Shown piece by piece: positions 34,701 through 43,014 of a stretch of 64,000 nt of DNA. Numbering within the stretch: the stretch's first letter is position 1; the number at the start of each line of letters is the position of its first letter. Below the pieces are notes generated by a model that searched no databases, was not told the DNA's origin, and worked only from the letters and a program-made list of their open reading frames with translations. The stretch lies in NCBI GenBank assembly GCA_009760855.2, contig WPIO01000026.1, positions 2,121,501 to 2,185,500 on the forward strand. The letters run 5' to 3'. A program made the translations under genes and the position numbers. Source of the DNA: Cristatella mucedo. Taxonomy: Eukaryota; Bryozoa; Phylactolaemata; Cristatellidae.

Positions 34701-37700
34701 ACCCTGCTGTTTTTTCGTGCTATAATTATCGTGTGTTGCGCTGTTTTGTTTATCGGGATATATTTCAAGACTATCTTTCAGCAGTAGTCGACCAGACAGC
34801 TTTAGTTGGGCAGGTGCAGAGTGCAGCAAAACTTGCTGTTAGTGTGCATAACTCCAGTTTCACCTATATTGAGTGGCCTCATACGACAGACAGACCTAAA
34901 ATAGAATTCATGTGTATAGTGCCCCAAGTTATCCCAGTTATCCCCCACTTCAGGTGCTTCACACGTGCCACGGTGCTCGAGCCCACGACCTCAGCTAGAC
35001 CGTAGTCGGGACGAGCACCTTGACCGCTAGACTAAACTGTGGATCAGTTCTTTGTTGTCTAATACTTCAGGAACCACAACCCAGTGCATATCGTTGAATG
35101 CGTTTCGATACCTTTGGTTGTTACGGCACACTTGACTTGTTTACCGATGTTGTTTTGGCCTGCCAGGCCACAGTTGTCCCAGTCATTGAAGCCTTTTCTG
35201 AATCTGTGGATTCAAACTCGTGCCGTCGGTAGAGATAGCTTGAGCTTAGGCCTAGGAAACATGGCAAGAAAAAAACCTTTTGACTGGTGATGCCATTTAG
35301 TTCTTGAACAAACGATAAAGCACACACAAGCTGGACGAGTTGAGGGAATCGTGATTTTTGCAGTTTGGTGTTTTAAACTCAGCTCTTGGCAATGACTTAC
35401 ATTGAGAATGAGTCTCAAGGGGAATACATAAGTGTAAGGCAATACTTTCTAGTGCTTTATTAACTCCATCATTGCCTAAATCTCAGTGCCATCATATCAT
35501 GTCTGCCCCATTATGACTGTTGCCATTGATACAAATTACTTGTTTAAGTTGTTTGATGCTGCATGACTTGTGGGGATTTGTTACTTTCATTTGTGTTTGA
35601 AGCACACCTTTTGTTTATCTTCCATTAGCACTTGGCAATCAAATGTTCTTATCACGACCGGGCTGCCGCCATCGGCCGCGTGGTGCAGTGCTACAGCGGA
35701 GAGCATGGCCGTGCAATGGTGTTTTGCCAGACAAAGCGTGACGCTGACGAGCTGGCCGTGAGCCCAGACATCAAGCAATCCTCCCACGTCTTGCATGGAG
35801 ATGTGCCCCAAGCCAAGCGTGAGATCGTGCTGAAGGTGCGTGGTCGCCATTCTCGTGGGTCCGGCAGTGGCCTGACCTTGACCCAGCTAGAGAATCCACC
35901 GTGCAAAAGCCTAAAGGTGGCGAAGCTGCCCTCGACACCCTGTCTGATCTGTCCGAGATGTGTCATACCTCCCCTTTTCGTGTCTATTTGTATGTGCTCA
36001 TTATTATTCGGTCGGCTATTGATGCCACGGTTCGTTGACTGAATGCTTCTTGACCGAACGCATAAAAGGCTGGCAATTATATCGTAGTTGTAACCGTGCT
36101 ATGTTTGTGGACATCAGACTGCTTCCTCACACCTGTCTTTGATGCTGGCAACCGCTAATTGCTATATTGAAGTTTGTTTTTGTTAGAAATTTAGAGATGG
36201 CTCTGTCAGATGCCTCGTCACGACTGACGTTGCTGCGCGTGGGCTAGACGTGCCCGAGGTGGATCTCGTTGTGCAGTGCTCACCACCCAGGGTAAGGATA
36301 GCCACTGGCATCCTCAAACGCTTGATCCGGTGCCTTGGCTGCTACCCCAGTTCTAATCTCACTTGCTCTGGCTGTCGTCGTGTAGGACGTGGATTCCTAT
36401 ATCCATCGGTCAGGCCGAACGGGTCGCGCTGGCCGAACTGGTGTGTGCGTGCTGTTCTTCAAGCCTACGGAAGAGGGAGACCTTCGAAACGTGGAGCGAA
36501 TAGCGGCAAGTAGAGGCACGCCTGAGTGCAGGCTAGCCTGCAAAGCATCACTTTACTAACGGTTGCACTGTTGGTCTTCTTTCAGGGCATTACATTTAAA
36601 AGAGTGGGGCCTCCTACTGTGCAAGATATAATCAGCAATGCAGCCGACGATGCTGAACGGTAAGCACTGTGCGATGCCACTCTGTACTAGTATCCCACTT
36701 CAATGTTTTCCTGGAAGTGTCGATGCTTATGCATATGTAAAGTGCCTAGAAAGAGATACACTTCTCTGAAGGTGCTATACAAATGTATTATTAATATTAT
36801 TATGCATCAGTGTTGCCGTGGGTCATGTGCTCTATTCCCAAGGCACTAAACATAGTGTAGCTGGTCAAGCTAGCCCAAGTTCACTAGCAGAAGAACAAAC
36901 AAGCCTGCATGGGCTTCCTTGTCGTGTGGAACTGATAAGATTTCAGTGACCATCTTTTTTTTGTCAAATTGTATGTATCGTCATAGTCGTTAAACCGACG
37001 GTATAGCATAATGAAACCACAGCATTCGGCAAACCGATGAAACCATGTTGTAAAAAGACCGTGAGAGACCCAAAGAAGTGAATGCCATTATTGTTACAGG
37101 ATAATAATGACCATAGTGATACAAAGACATTAATTTAGCACCCTCAGAGAAACGAATCTCTTTTTAGGTACTTTACCAATGCTGTAAAGGAAACATATGT
37201 AGTTAGTACGATGCACAGGCTCAGCACAAATAATCACCTTAAAGACAGTTCACTCTGATTGAGCGAATGCTGTGTGACTAACAGGTGCGGTTTTAGCTTC
37301 TTTTTAAATGATGTGAAATTAAAGGGTTCTCAGTGTGACGTCAGTTTAGGGCGAAGTCTGCGCTTTGGGAGCATACGAATGAAAGGTGCTGTCTACATAG
37401 GATTACAGTCGGGTTTGAGACACAGCCAAACGACTTTTTGATTCATAAGGGTGATATGACATGTGGTCTTATTGAAGTGGAGTTTGTATAGGTTGGCTGG
37501 AGAAAGAGAGTAGAGGGCCTGAAATAAATGGCAGAATATTGAAGTCGGTACACTGCTTGATGGGGAGCCAGTGTAGGTCTTTGAGAAGTGGTATAATGTG
37601 GCAATACGGACATTTACGACAGACGAGTCTTGCTGCTGAGTTATGGACCAACTATAAGCACCTTACTGTACAGGCCGAAAGGCCTGCTGGCAGTGCGTTG

Positions 37701-40700
37701 CAGAAGTCAAGATGGGATGCTACAAATGCATGCATTAACCAATTTCATGTGGTATCCCTGCCTATGCAGGCCCGGTATTTTGCAATATCACCTATCCAAG
37801 AGTTGAGACGTTGAGAGCAGTGTTGGAGATACAGGAGAACGCGTCACAGTGCAACTTTGTCATCTCGGCCTGTAGTTATCCTCTGTTGTAATACCTTGTG
37901 TTCGGCATGCGATTATCTGCTGAGAAATAGTGATTTAGCAGCAGATTCTTTTATTCAGTGGTATGTCTTTCTTGACATAATCGTAAATACAGTCGTTGGA
38001 TTTTGGTGACAACCCTGCTTGCTTCTCAGTGATCTAGGCTTCTACTGAACGATATTTTGCATGTCCTTATTCGAAGGTATGATGGTCTTTTGTGGCTGGA
38101 ATTCTGGTTTTTGTATTGAAGATCTCTGGAGGACGTTTCTGATACCGTTTTGGCACATTTCCGCAAGAAAGCCGAGCTGCTCATTGAAAAGAAAGGTGCC
38201 GTTGAAGCCTTAGCGTCAGCATTGGCAGTCATATCCGGCACTACCGAAATTAAGGAACGCTCCCTACTGTCGTCATCAGAGGTATGGTCCTTGCAGAATG
38301 AAATGCTACTATTAGTTGTATTTGTCTAGTGCATTCGTCAAGCAATGAGCATGCATTCGTTTGCAAGTTGGCGACATTTGACCTGCAAGTTTACAGCCTC
38401 TGATCTGTGCCATACTCACGTGCAGTGTACTGCACACATTTCAGTGGTGGCTACAAAGATAACTCCTCCTTCTCTTTCTCTCCACCCTGAGTATGCACAG
38501 GTGCCCAGTATTTGTCGTGCTTGTAGTTTTACTCTGCTTGCAGGCGTCGTTGGGTTTTTTGTTGTATATGAATAAGCCAAAGCAATCAGGTGAGGCTTCG
38601 TTGTACATAAGGTCTTACGTACGTTTAGAATTCTCTTCTATTGCTCGTTTTTCCACTCGAAGCAAGATTTCCATCCTTGCAGTCACTCCACAATCTGGCC
38701 TCAGCTGTTCACTTTCAAATTACTGTTTCAAGTTTTTATGTTATATTACTGTTTCAGGTTTCTGTTCAATTCATTAGATACTACTCACAACTAAATTGTT
38801 TGCCCTCTTCAAGTTTGTGCTTAGTCAAGCAATGTAATTTGAACGCACGTGTTTTCAGTCTTACCCAGATGCCACTGTTCCTTTAAATGGACAATTCCGA
38901 ATTATTAACTCAAATGGTCTGCAAACTGCAAGCCATAGTGAAATGATAGTTTTCTTGTCAGATGTTTAGTGCAGTCTGAGTGCAGCCTACTGTCCGAATC
39001 CCCAGCAAAATAATTGTGCATGTATGGGTCCTCGGTTAACATAGCACTGCTGATTAAAAGCGTGCCACTATGAAAGGAAAGGAATTGCTACGCATTGTTA
39101 GTCTCGGGAGGGAGTTGAGTCTACCTGCTACAGTGCACCATTTGCTTTGGCTAGGACTTTGCGTGCACTATTTCTGTTAGACGTGTGCCAGTGGATTTAT
39201 CAAATGGAGCTGCATACTACTAGCTGAATTTAGTATATGCTCCTTTAAATCTCTTTGCCGGAGACCGCGTGTTTTGCTGATGCCTGTAGTCAGAAGAAAA
39301 TACTGTTAGCTGTGGAAGTTTTATGAATCACAAAATTTCCCTATGTTTGTGGTGCTCAGAGCCGGTACTCAAGCTGTAGCTGCACAGGTGTTGCATTATA
39401 TATTGAGGTTCGTAGTGATGTAGTTTGCTTTTTGAATTTCACTAGTATTTGAGGTTTCCAATCACAGGGATAGTACAACCAACATTCCGAGCATGTATTA
39501 GCATATATTTACGTGTACACACATTCACGCACGCTCTCGAGCTCGCATGCATGCACATAGTTATACCTGTATATGTAAATTATGTTTATGCAGCTTCATT
39601 GATATGTACATAGCTATATTCGTTTGACATAAAACTCTTCTGCAGCACTTATATTCAAAAATGCATTTCCCCATTTAAGAGTTTCAATTTGCATATTTCT
39701 TTGAAGTTGCCCTCGAAACCTCGTAATCTGAGCATTTCATTAACAGTACCTGCCCGTGCTTTCAACTGAGCCTGTTTCACTCTTATAACTGGTGGTGCTA
39801 GCTGGCCTGTCCATGTGCCAACAACGCAGCAGTTGGTCAAACTAGCTACGATTAAGGACTAACTAGGTGCTTGTCGGAAAGTTAGTTTTCCTAGAGGTTA
39901 GTGTCAGGGTCATTCGATAGGTTGCAGTTTTAGGGAGCCGTGAGCGATCACCCGTGCTGCATATGGTAGACGAGTCCTGGAGTATGCGCTTAGTCGCATC
40001 CCAGAGCCTCCGTGACAATGTTGTCCAACGTTTACTTAGACTATGATTTTTGTAATTAAGGCTAGTAAAAGAGTTCAGCGCCCAAGGACCCTACATCGAC
40101 CCCTTGTTGGTCCTATTGGTATGTACACTCGTGACCATTATTAACTACTTAAGCCAGCAATATGGTGGTTGGACGAATGCTGAGCACACCGATAGAAACA
40201 TTCTAGATCCAATGCCAATAATACGATGCAGTGCTGAAATACCTGCCGCTGAGAAAGATCCCTAAACGTCGATCATACTAATACATTTGCCTCGGCGAGA
40301 GCCCTAGAGAGGGCTGCAGAGGAAACGTAGTCGAATGGTTAGTGGTAGCATGCTCAATGAAAACAAGCATAGCATGATTAGATGTGACGTGAGTCAGGTC
40401 AGCATGCAAATATGGTTAATAACAGCCTGCACAGTGTCAGCACACAAAGGAATAAAAAATGTACCTGGTCACGCAGACTTGACTGGAGCTGATGTGATGG
40501 TCTGATTAAAGTCTCTTTAGAGCAGAACCTAAATTTCGCACAGATTTGCAGCAGGAGGTATGCTGGCAGAACCGATTGTGAGCATTAACCTTTCCCATTT
40601 CTAAATCACACTTGGTTTGCTTATATCTATTAAGTTGTTTTGTCATCATTTGATTTAAGAAAGTTTGCTTACATCCATGTGTGGATGTCGTCAGTACATG

Positions 40701-42964
40701 CAGCAAGGATGTTGAGAGATTCGACGCCCTGGAGGGCTTGAAGGGATCAAAGCAAAGATACAACTGAGTGTCGTGGAGATGAAAGCCTTGGTTGTGCCTG
40801 ACAGTCGCATCGACGAGAGAGGTATAAAACCGTGAAAAGAATGGGACCAAGCACATAGCCCCAAGGTACCCCATACTTCAATGGTTCCCCGGATGATCCT
40901 TGTCTCGTCGCATCAATATTCTGGAGTCTAACACTGAGATTGGACCTTAGCCTTGGCAGTTCAGTAGCAGTGGTTCCCAGGCGCGAGATGAGATGGGCTC
41001 GAGAAGGACCTGACCGATCCCACCATAGACATATTTAAGAAGTGTGCTGAGGACAGTCATCTCTGTATTCCTTATCCCTATTCGGGCTTACTCGAAACCA
41101 ACGTTTTTTCTGTAACCGAAGAGTTTCCTTTTGCCAGTCTAAACTAACCAAGTACCAGTGTTCAGGAGTCCGGAAGCCAAGGTGTTGGGCCCATGGAAGC
41201 CTTTCAGCTGTATGCTGGTTACTCAACCAGGGCACTTTCCAGGACAGTCGTCAGAAAATGCTATCATCCACTGGTCAAAAATGAACTATTTGCGGGCGTG
41301 TGGCTTGGCCAAGCTGGCCATCTGAGCAACCATTTTAAACAGCCGGTCCTAGCCACTTAATGCATTGGTCTGGAGGACTAGGTAGCTGCTATTGGCCACG
41401 GGGCCTGTCGTATTGTGATTCGCCAGATTGTGCCTGATATAATCTTCTCTAATACTGTACTGCAAACTGGCGTGCATTTTTTCCCAGAAATGTGCAAGTT
41501 TATACCTATGTTAGGTGCCTAGAAAGAGAAGATTAAGTTTTCCTTTAAGGTTGCGGTGCTGTACAGGTGTATCATTATTATTCTTATTCCAAGCGCACGA
41601 ACTATCATCAAATTTCTGAAGCCCTGTTTGTGAAGTAGTAGTTGAATACCTTTAGCAAATTTGCAGTGAACGCTAGTCTTCGGCCGCTTGCAGCCACACC
41701 GGTAGGCATTCTATTAATGAGAACTTGGAACGAAACTGGCCGGAAGATCGTGAACATCTCGAACACTCTAGTGTTGCATTGTAAAGCTCATATGTTAATC
41801 TCACAACTTCATCCCTTCGTGCGATTGGGCATGTGCCGGGACTGTAAGTTGTCTCGTTCTGACTCCCATTGAGGAATATTTTCACCAAGATACTGATCCC
41901 AGGCATTGGGCTGTAATTTGTTAAAGTCCATCTAGTCTTGCTTGCCTCTCGTTCTTACCGTTCTCTTCTCCTCTTCCGCACGAGTCAGTTTTTTATTGTT
42001 TGAAGTTTAAATTACTTTTAATTAGCACATCTGAGCTTTAATTGCTTATTGTGCTGCTTAGTCATTTCGTGTTGGATGGCTTGAGAAGGTTAATTCAGCA
42101 TAGCATGTTCCATTGCTTTGCACTGATCTTTTTTTGAGCGTAGTACAGACGACTCGTGGTACTGATTGCAGTGTATTTATTTTTTCTCTCCTAATGGCTA
42201 CACTTTTAGAGGTCAGCTTCATGTGCATCATCGGCGAAGCCATTATCGCTGGAGCTTTAAATGCATTCAATCCGTGCAATACTTTTACAGGACTTCGTCA
42301 CGTACATCTTCCGAACAAACATCGAGATTCGAGGACCTGGTTATGTATGGAAAGCCCTTGAAAAGTGTCTCGGAAATCGTAAAGAGGAGATAAAAGGCAT
42401 GCGCATGTGTAAAGACAAAATGGTGAGCCTTCATGCCTTGGTCTACTCTAGGATGAATGGCACTAATGATATGCCACCTCTTTCTATAGCAGCTTTCGGT
42501 TTTGCAGACCTGGATTTTTTTAGGCTGTAGATGTGATAGCTGTTTATAGTTTTGTCTCGGCAGTATGCAGTGATATGTCTTTGCTGCAACCCGACGACTC
42601 CTCCGTGCCTCATACCTGTAACTTCCACTTTTTCTTTTAGGGCTGCGTGTTCGACGTACCGACAAGTTTAGAGAAGTTGATTACCGACGAGTGGGTGGAC
42701 GGCCAGTATGACAGCGTACAGAAAGCAACAGAGCTTCCCGAGCTTGCCGAGTATGCAAATTCAAATGGCTACTCAAATTCAGGAAATGGCTTCTCACGAA
42801 ACGGCTTTGCCGGTGGTCGAAACGGTTTCTCCGGGAGTCGAAATGGTTTTGGTCAAAACAGGAGAGGAGGCTTCAGCAGTAGCACAAATGGATTCTCAAG
42901 GAAACGTTCCTTTGGTAATGGTGATAATGACGGTGGTGCTCCTAAGAGGATCAAATTTGACTGA
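22596..42964 (+). CDS. DDX21: DDX21/DDX50-like nucleolar DEAD-box RNA helicase, complete, 14 exons
   Basis: Exons: 22596..22703, 24632..24812, 24901..25004, 28108..28182, 28299..28416, 28548..28733, 28931..29076, 35629..35835, 36187..36291, 36386..36505, 36586..36659, 38122..38281, 42291..42422, 42641..42964. They sum to 2040 nt, 679 residues plus stop, and all phases agree. Family role: ATP-dependent RNA unwinding in the nucleolus, rRNA processing and Pol I/Pol II transcription. Motifs: Q motif about 85-110, AQTGTGKT 124-131, PTREL 162-166, TPGR 209-212, DEVD 233-236 (DDX21 also has DEVD), SAT 269-271, ARGLD 392-396, [11 protein letters not shown] 417-427, GUCT domain about 475-590. Basic KKLKKKVKK at 20-28 and PKRIKFD at the C terminus look like nuclear signals. 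The tail has six NGF/NGY repeats. The N terminus is shorter than in vertebrate DDX21. One ancestral gene for DDX21 and DDX50 is likely. Confidence 0.95.
22700..23102 (-). pseudogene. unidentified coding-like segment, frame broken near 22880
   Basis: In helicase intron 1, antisense to the gene. One frame reads [20 protein letters not shown] and [14 protein letters not shown] (23102 to about 22890); a second continues [20 protein letters not shown] to about 22705. About 130 codons of balanced composition, with a shift between frames. An acceptor-like TTTTCAG precedes the first. I do not recognise the family; it could be chance. Confidence 0.3.
23103..24631. other. DDX21-like intron 1, no recognised feature
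   Basis: AT-richer than its surroundings. No repeat family copy or exon identified. Confidence 0.5.
24632..24812 (+). CDS. DDX21: DDX21-like exon 2 (charged linker, Q-motif start)
   Basis: Acceptor GCTGCAG, donor AGAG|GTTTGT, phase 1. Basic then acidic stretch followed by [17 protein letters not shown], the start of the Q-motif region. Confidence 0.9.
24901..25004 (+). CDS. DDX21: DDX21-like exon 3 (Q motif, Walker A)
   Basis: Acceptor TTGTAG, donor ACA|GTAAGT. Encodes LFSIQAKTF and AQTGTGKT, the ATP-binding P loop. Confidence 0.97.
25400..26880 (-). mobile_element. LINE family A, very old copy in helicase intron 3
   Basis: Tail AATACTAATAATAAAT and hairpin end at about 25405..25470, then 3' UTR and RT in the usual order, but with many stops and indels. 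A second, shorter tail-like piece near 25540..25600 suggests a nested fragment. Confidence 0.7.
26881..27881. other. intron 3 sequence without recognised feature
   Basis: Open frame of 109 codons at 27068..27397 (-) shows no motif. Confidence 0.45.
27882..28050 (+). mobile_element. SINE S1 just upstream of exon 4
   Basis: Head AGGGCCGTGATAGCTCAGG, box B-like GGGTTACAATCCTTC, body TTATTGCCACTGCAAGTGG, end GAGGCTGTTAATCAGCTAAG. The intact tRNA-like order is clear. Confidence 0.75.
28108..28182 (+). CDS. DDX21: DDX21-like exon 4
   Basis: 25 codons, [15 protein letters not shown] to RPPM, phase 0 on both sides, acceptor GTTGCAG and donor ATG|GTAAGC. A SINE ends about 58 bp upstream. Confidence 0.95.
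28299..28416 (+). CDS. DDX21: DDX21-like exon 5 (motif Ia)
   Basis: Acceptor GCTCAG, donor CAAG|GTAATG, phase 1. Encodes [14 protein letters not shown] and [10 protein letters not shown]. Confidence 0.97.
28548..28733 (+). CDS. DDX21: DDX21-like exon 6 (motifs Ib and II)
   Basis: Acceptor CTGACAG, donor CGAG|GTACGA. Encodes [14 protein letters not shown] and [18 protein letters not shown] is the Walker B box. Confidence 0.98.
28931..29076 (+). CDS. DDX21: DDX21-like exon 7 (motif III)
   Basis: Acceptor TATATTGTAG, donor CAA|GTGAGT. Encodes [15 protein letters not shown] and [10 protein letters not shown] second similar acceptor (TGTATTGTAG) lies 20 bp upstream and would give a stop within seven codons. 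Confidence 0.95.
29077..30456. other. DDX21-like intron 7, left part
   Basis: No exon recognised. Contains a tRNA-like piece at about 30040..30140 on the minus strand. A 137-codon open frame at 29883..30296 (-) runs through that piece and is probably not a gene. Confidence 0.5.
30040..30140 (-). mobile_element. tRNA-like SINE head
   Basis: Minus strand: GGCAGACTGGATTACTGCAG ... box B-like GGTTCAAACCGGGC. Different from S1 and S2, so possibly a third SINE type. Confidence 0.4.
30457..31997 (-). mobile_element. LINE family A, young copy, RT with one frameshift
   Basis: (AAT)n tail at 30457..30481, 3' UTR, then RT frames 30698..31594 and 31614..31994. One extra T at about 31613 breaks the frame. 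YADD and AFDTIDH are intact. 5' truncation at 31997, within a sequence shared with the 10.6-kb copy. Lies antisense in helicase intron 7. Confidence 0.92.
32279..32440 (-). mobile_element. LINE family A, 3' fragment
   Basis: (AAT)n tail, hairpin end and start of the 3' UTR only. Confidence 0.8.
32686..32967 (-). CDS. unidentified open frame, possible exon or element remnant
   Basis: About 92 codons ending at TAA near 32686. The last part ([20 protein letters not shown], then [20 protein letters not shown]) has a protein-like mix of acidic and hydrophobic residues, unlike the serine-rich reading on the other strand. The frame upstream closes near 33010. Antisense to helicase intron 7. Family not recognised. 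Confidence 0.3.
33418..33490 (-). mobile_element. LINE family A, tail fragment
   Basis: AATAATAATAATGGTGATTT followed by a decayed hairpin end. Confidence 0.55.
33614..34237 (-). CDS. long open frame of unknown nature (207 codons)
   Basis: Uninterrupted frame antisense in helicase intron 7; the opposite strand is full of stops. No motif, signal peptide or family recognised. Length alone is not decisive in a window of this size. Confidence 0.2.
   Translation of the reverse strand: MLNLHSSPIQSSGGFAATPTHDGPLRGLLSANELSLLLLPLAAFVMPSAHCLDTVYCAGNKLEYFGMLIFLSSSSFPVEARWRSDPGRFFVVLNTDIFRMLHQTASSLITSTQPITMIRSQLVPNNFSKSASLGHSCMCRYGLLAAAKVTGCLLKHLTSVQVSQDVAPSNRRIDNSCKCNPNDVGHIKRKYHYTTNLPLADFSSTIV
34283..34568 (+). 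mobile_element. LINE family A, 3' end
   Basis: Last RT codons, 3' UTR, hairpin and (ATT)n tail. Confidence 0.85.
34905..35045 (-). mobile_element. SINE S2, second copy
   Basis: Minus strand: box A-like TAGTCTAGCGGTCAAGGTGC, box B-like GTGGGCTCGAGCACC, then CACGTGTGAAGCACCTGAAG and a tail with TAACTTGGGGCACTATACAC. Same order as the copy at 3001..3135. Confidence 0.7.
35629..35835 (+). CDS. DDX21: DDX21-like exon 8 (motif IV)
   Basis: Acceptor TCCATTAG, donor AAG|GTGCGT. Encodes [16 protein letters not shown] and [16 protein letters not shown] at the start of the second RecA domain. The intron before it is 6.5 kb. Confidence 0.97.
36187..36291 (+). CDS. DDX21: DDX21-like exon 9 (motif V)
   Basis: 35 codons, [20 protein letters not shown], acceptor TTGTTAG, donor AGG|GTAAGG. 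Confidence 0.97.
36386..36505 (+). CDS. DDX21: DDX21-like exon 10 (motif VI), GC donor
   Basis: 40 codons, [20 protein letters not shown] to VERIA. The only join that keeps the frame and the family sequence ([13 protein letters not shown]) uses donor GCG|GCAAGT, a GC-AG intron at 36506..36585. The GT three bases downstream would put a stop in exon 11. Confidence 0.93.
36506..36585 (+). other. DDX21: GC-AG intron of the DDX21-like gene
   Basis: 80-bp intron starting GCAAGT and ending CTTTCAG. GCAAGT is the consensus for the rare GC donor class. Confidence 0.88.
36586..36659 (+). CDS. DDX21: DDX21-like exon 11
   Basis: [20 protein letters not shown]..., acceptor CTTTCAG, donor CG|GTAAGC, phase 2. 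Confidence 0.95.
36735..36806 (+). mobile_element. LINE family A, hairpin-and-tail fragment
   Basis: GTAAAGTGCCTAGAAAGAGA ... GGTGCTATACAAATGTATTA and ATT repeats. Confidence 0.8.
37098..37850 (-). mobile_element. LINE family A, decayed copy in helicase intron 11
   Basis: Hairpin end at about 37130..37190, 3' UTR and RT C-terminal remnants ([22 protein letters not shown]). Confidence 0.8.
38122..38281 (+). CDS. DDX21: DDX21-like exon 12 (GUCT domain)
   Basis: Encodes [20 protein letters not shown] and [10 protein letters not shown], the start of the GUCT domain that marks the DDX21/DDX50 subfamily. Acceptor TTGAAG, donor GAG|GTATGG. Confidence 0.96.
38282..40289. other. DDX21-like intron 12, left part, no recognised feature
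   Basis: Repeat-poor. A short purine-pyrimidine stretch with ACGTGTACACACATTCACGC occurs near 39510. Confidence 0.5.
40290..41030 (-). mobile_element. LINE family A, decayed copy in helicase intron 12
   Basis: 3' UTR then RT remnants including [10 protein letters not shown] and motif-like pieces; part of the 3' UTR/RT C-terminal region is missing, so the copy has an internal deletion. Confidence 0.75.
41505..41592 (+). mobile_element. LINE family A, hairpin-and-tail fragment
   Basis: TTAGGTGCCTAGAAAGAGAA ... GGTGCTGTACAGGTGTATCA and ATT repeats. Confidence 0.7.
42291..42422 (+). CDS. DDX21: DDX21-like exon 13 (GUCT domain)
   Basis: [15 protein letters not shown] ... [13 protein letters not shown], acceptor TTTTACAG, donor ATG|GTGAGC. 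Confidence 0.95.
42641..42964 (+). CDS. DDX21: DDX21-like exon 14 (end of GUCT, NGF-repeat tail, stop)
   Basis: [18 protein letters not shown] completes the GUCT region. From residue 612 the tail is Asn/Gly/Ser/Phe/Arg-rich with NGF or NGY at 614, 621, 626, 633, 640 and 655, then RKRSF and PKRIKFD before TGA at 42962..42964. Confidence 0.96.
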   Translation, partial: GCVFDVPTSLEKLITDEWVDGQYDSVQKATELPELAEYANSNGYSNSGNGFSRNGFAGGRNGFSGSRNGFGQNRRGGFSSSTNGFSRKRSFGNGDNDGGAPKRIKFD

Positions 42965-43008
42965 GCTGAATTTCTTCAGTAGCAGGAGCTAGGGTGATTT
43001 GCCCAATC

Positions 43009-43014
43009 AATAAA
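43009..43014 (+). promoter_or_regulatory. DDX21: poly(A) signal of the DDX21-like gene
   Basis: AATAAA 45 bp after the stop codon, the first such signal downstream. Confidence 0.75.
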
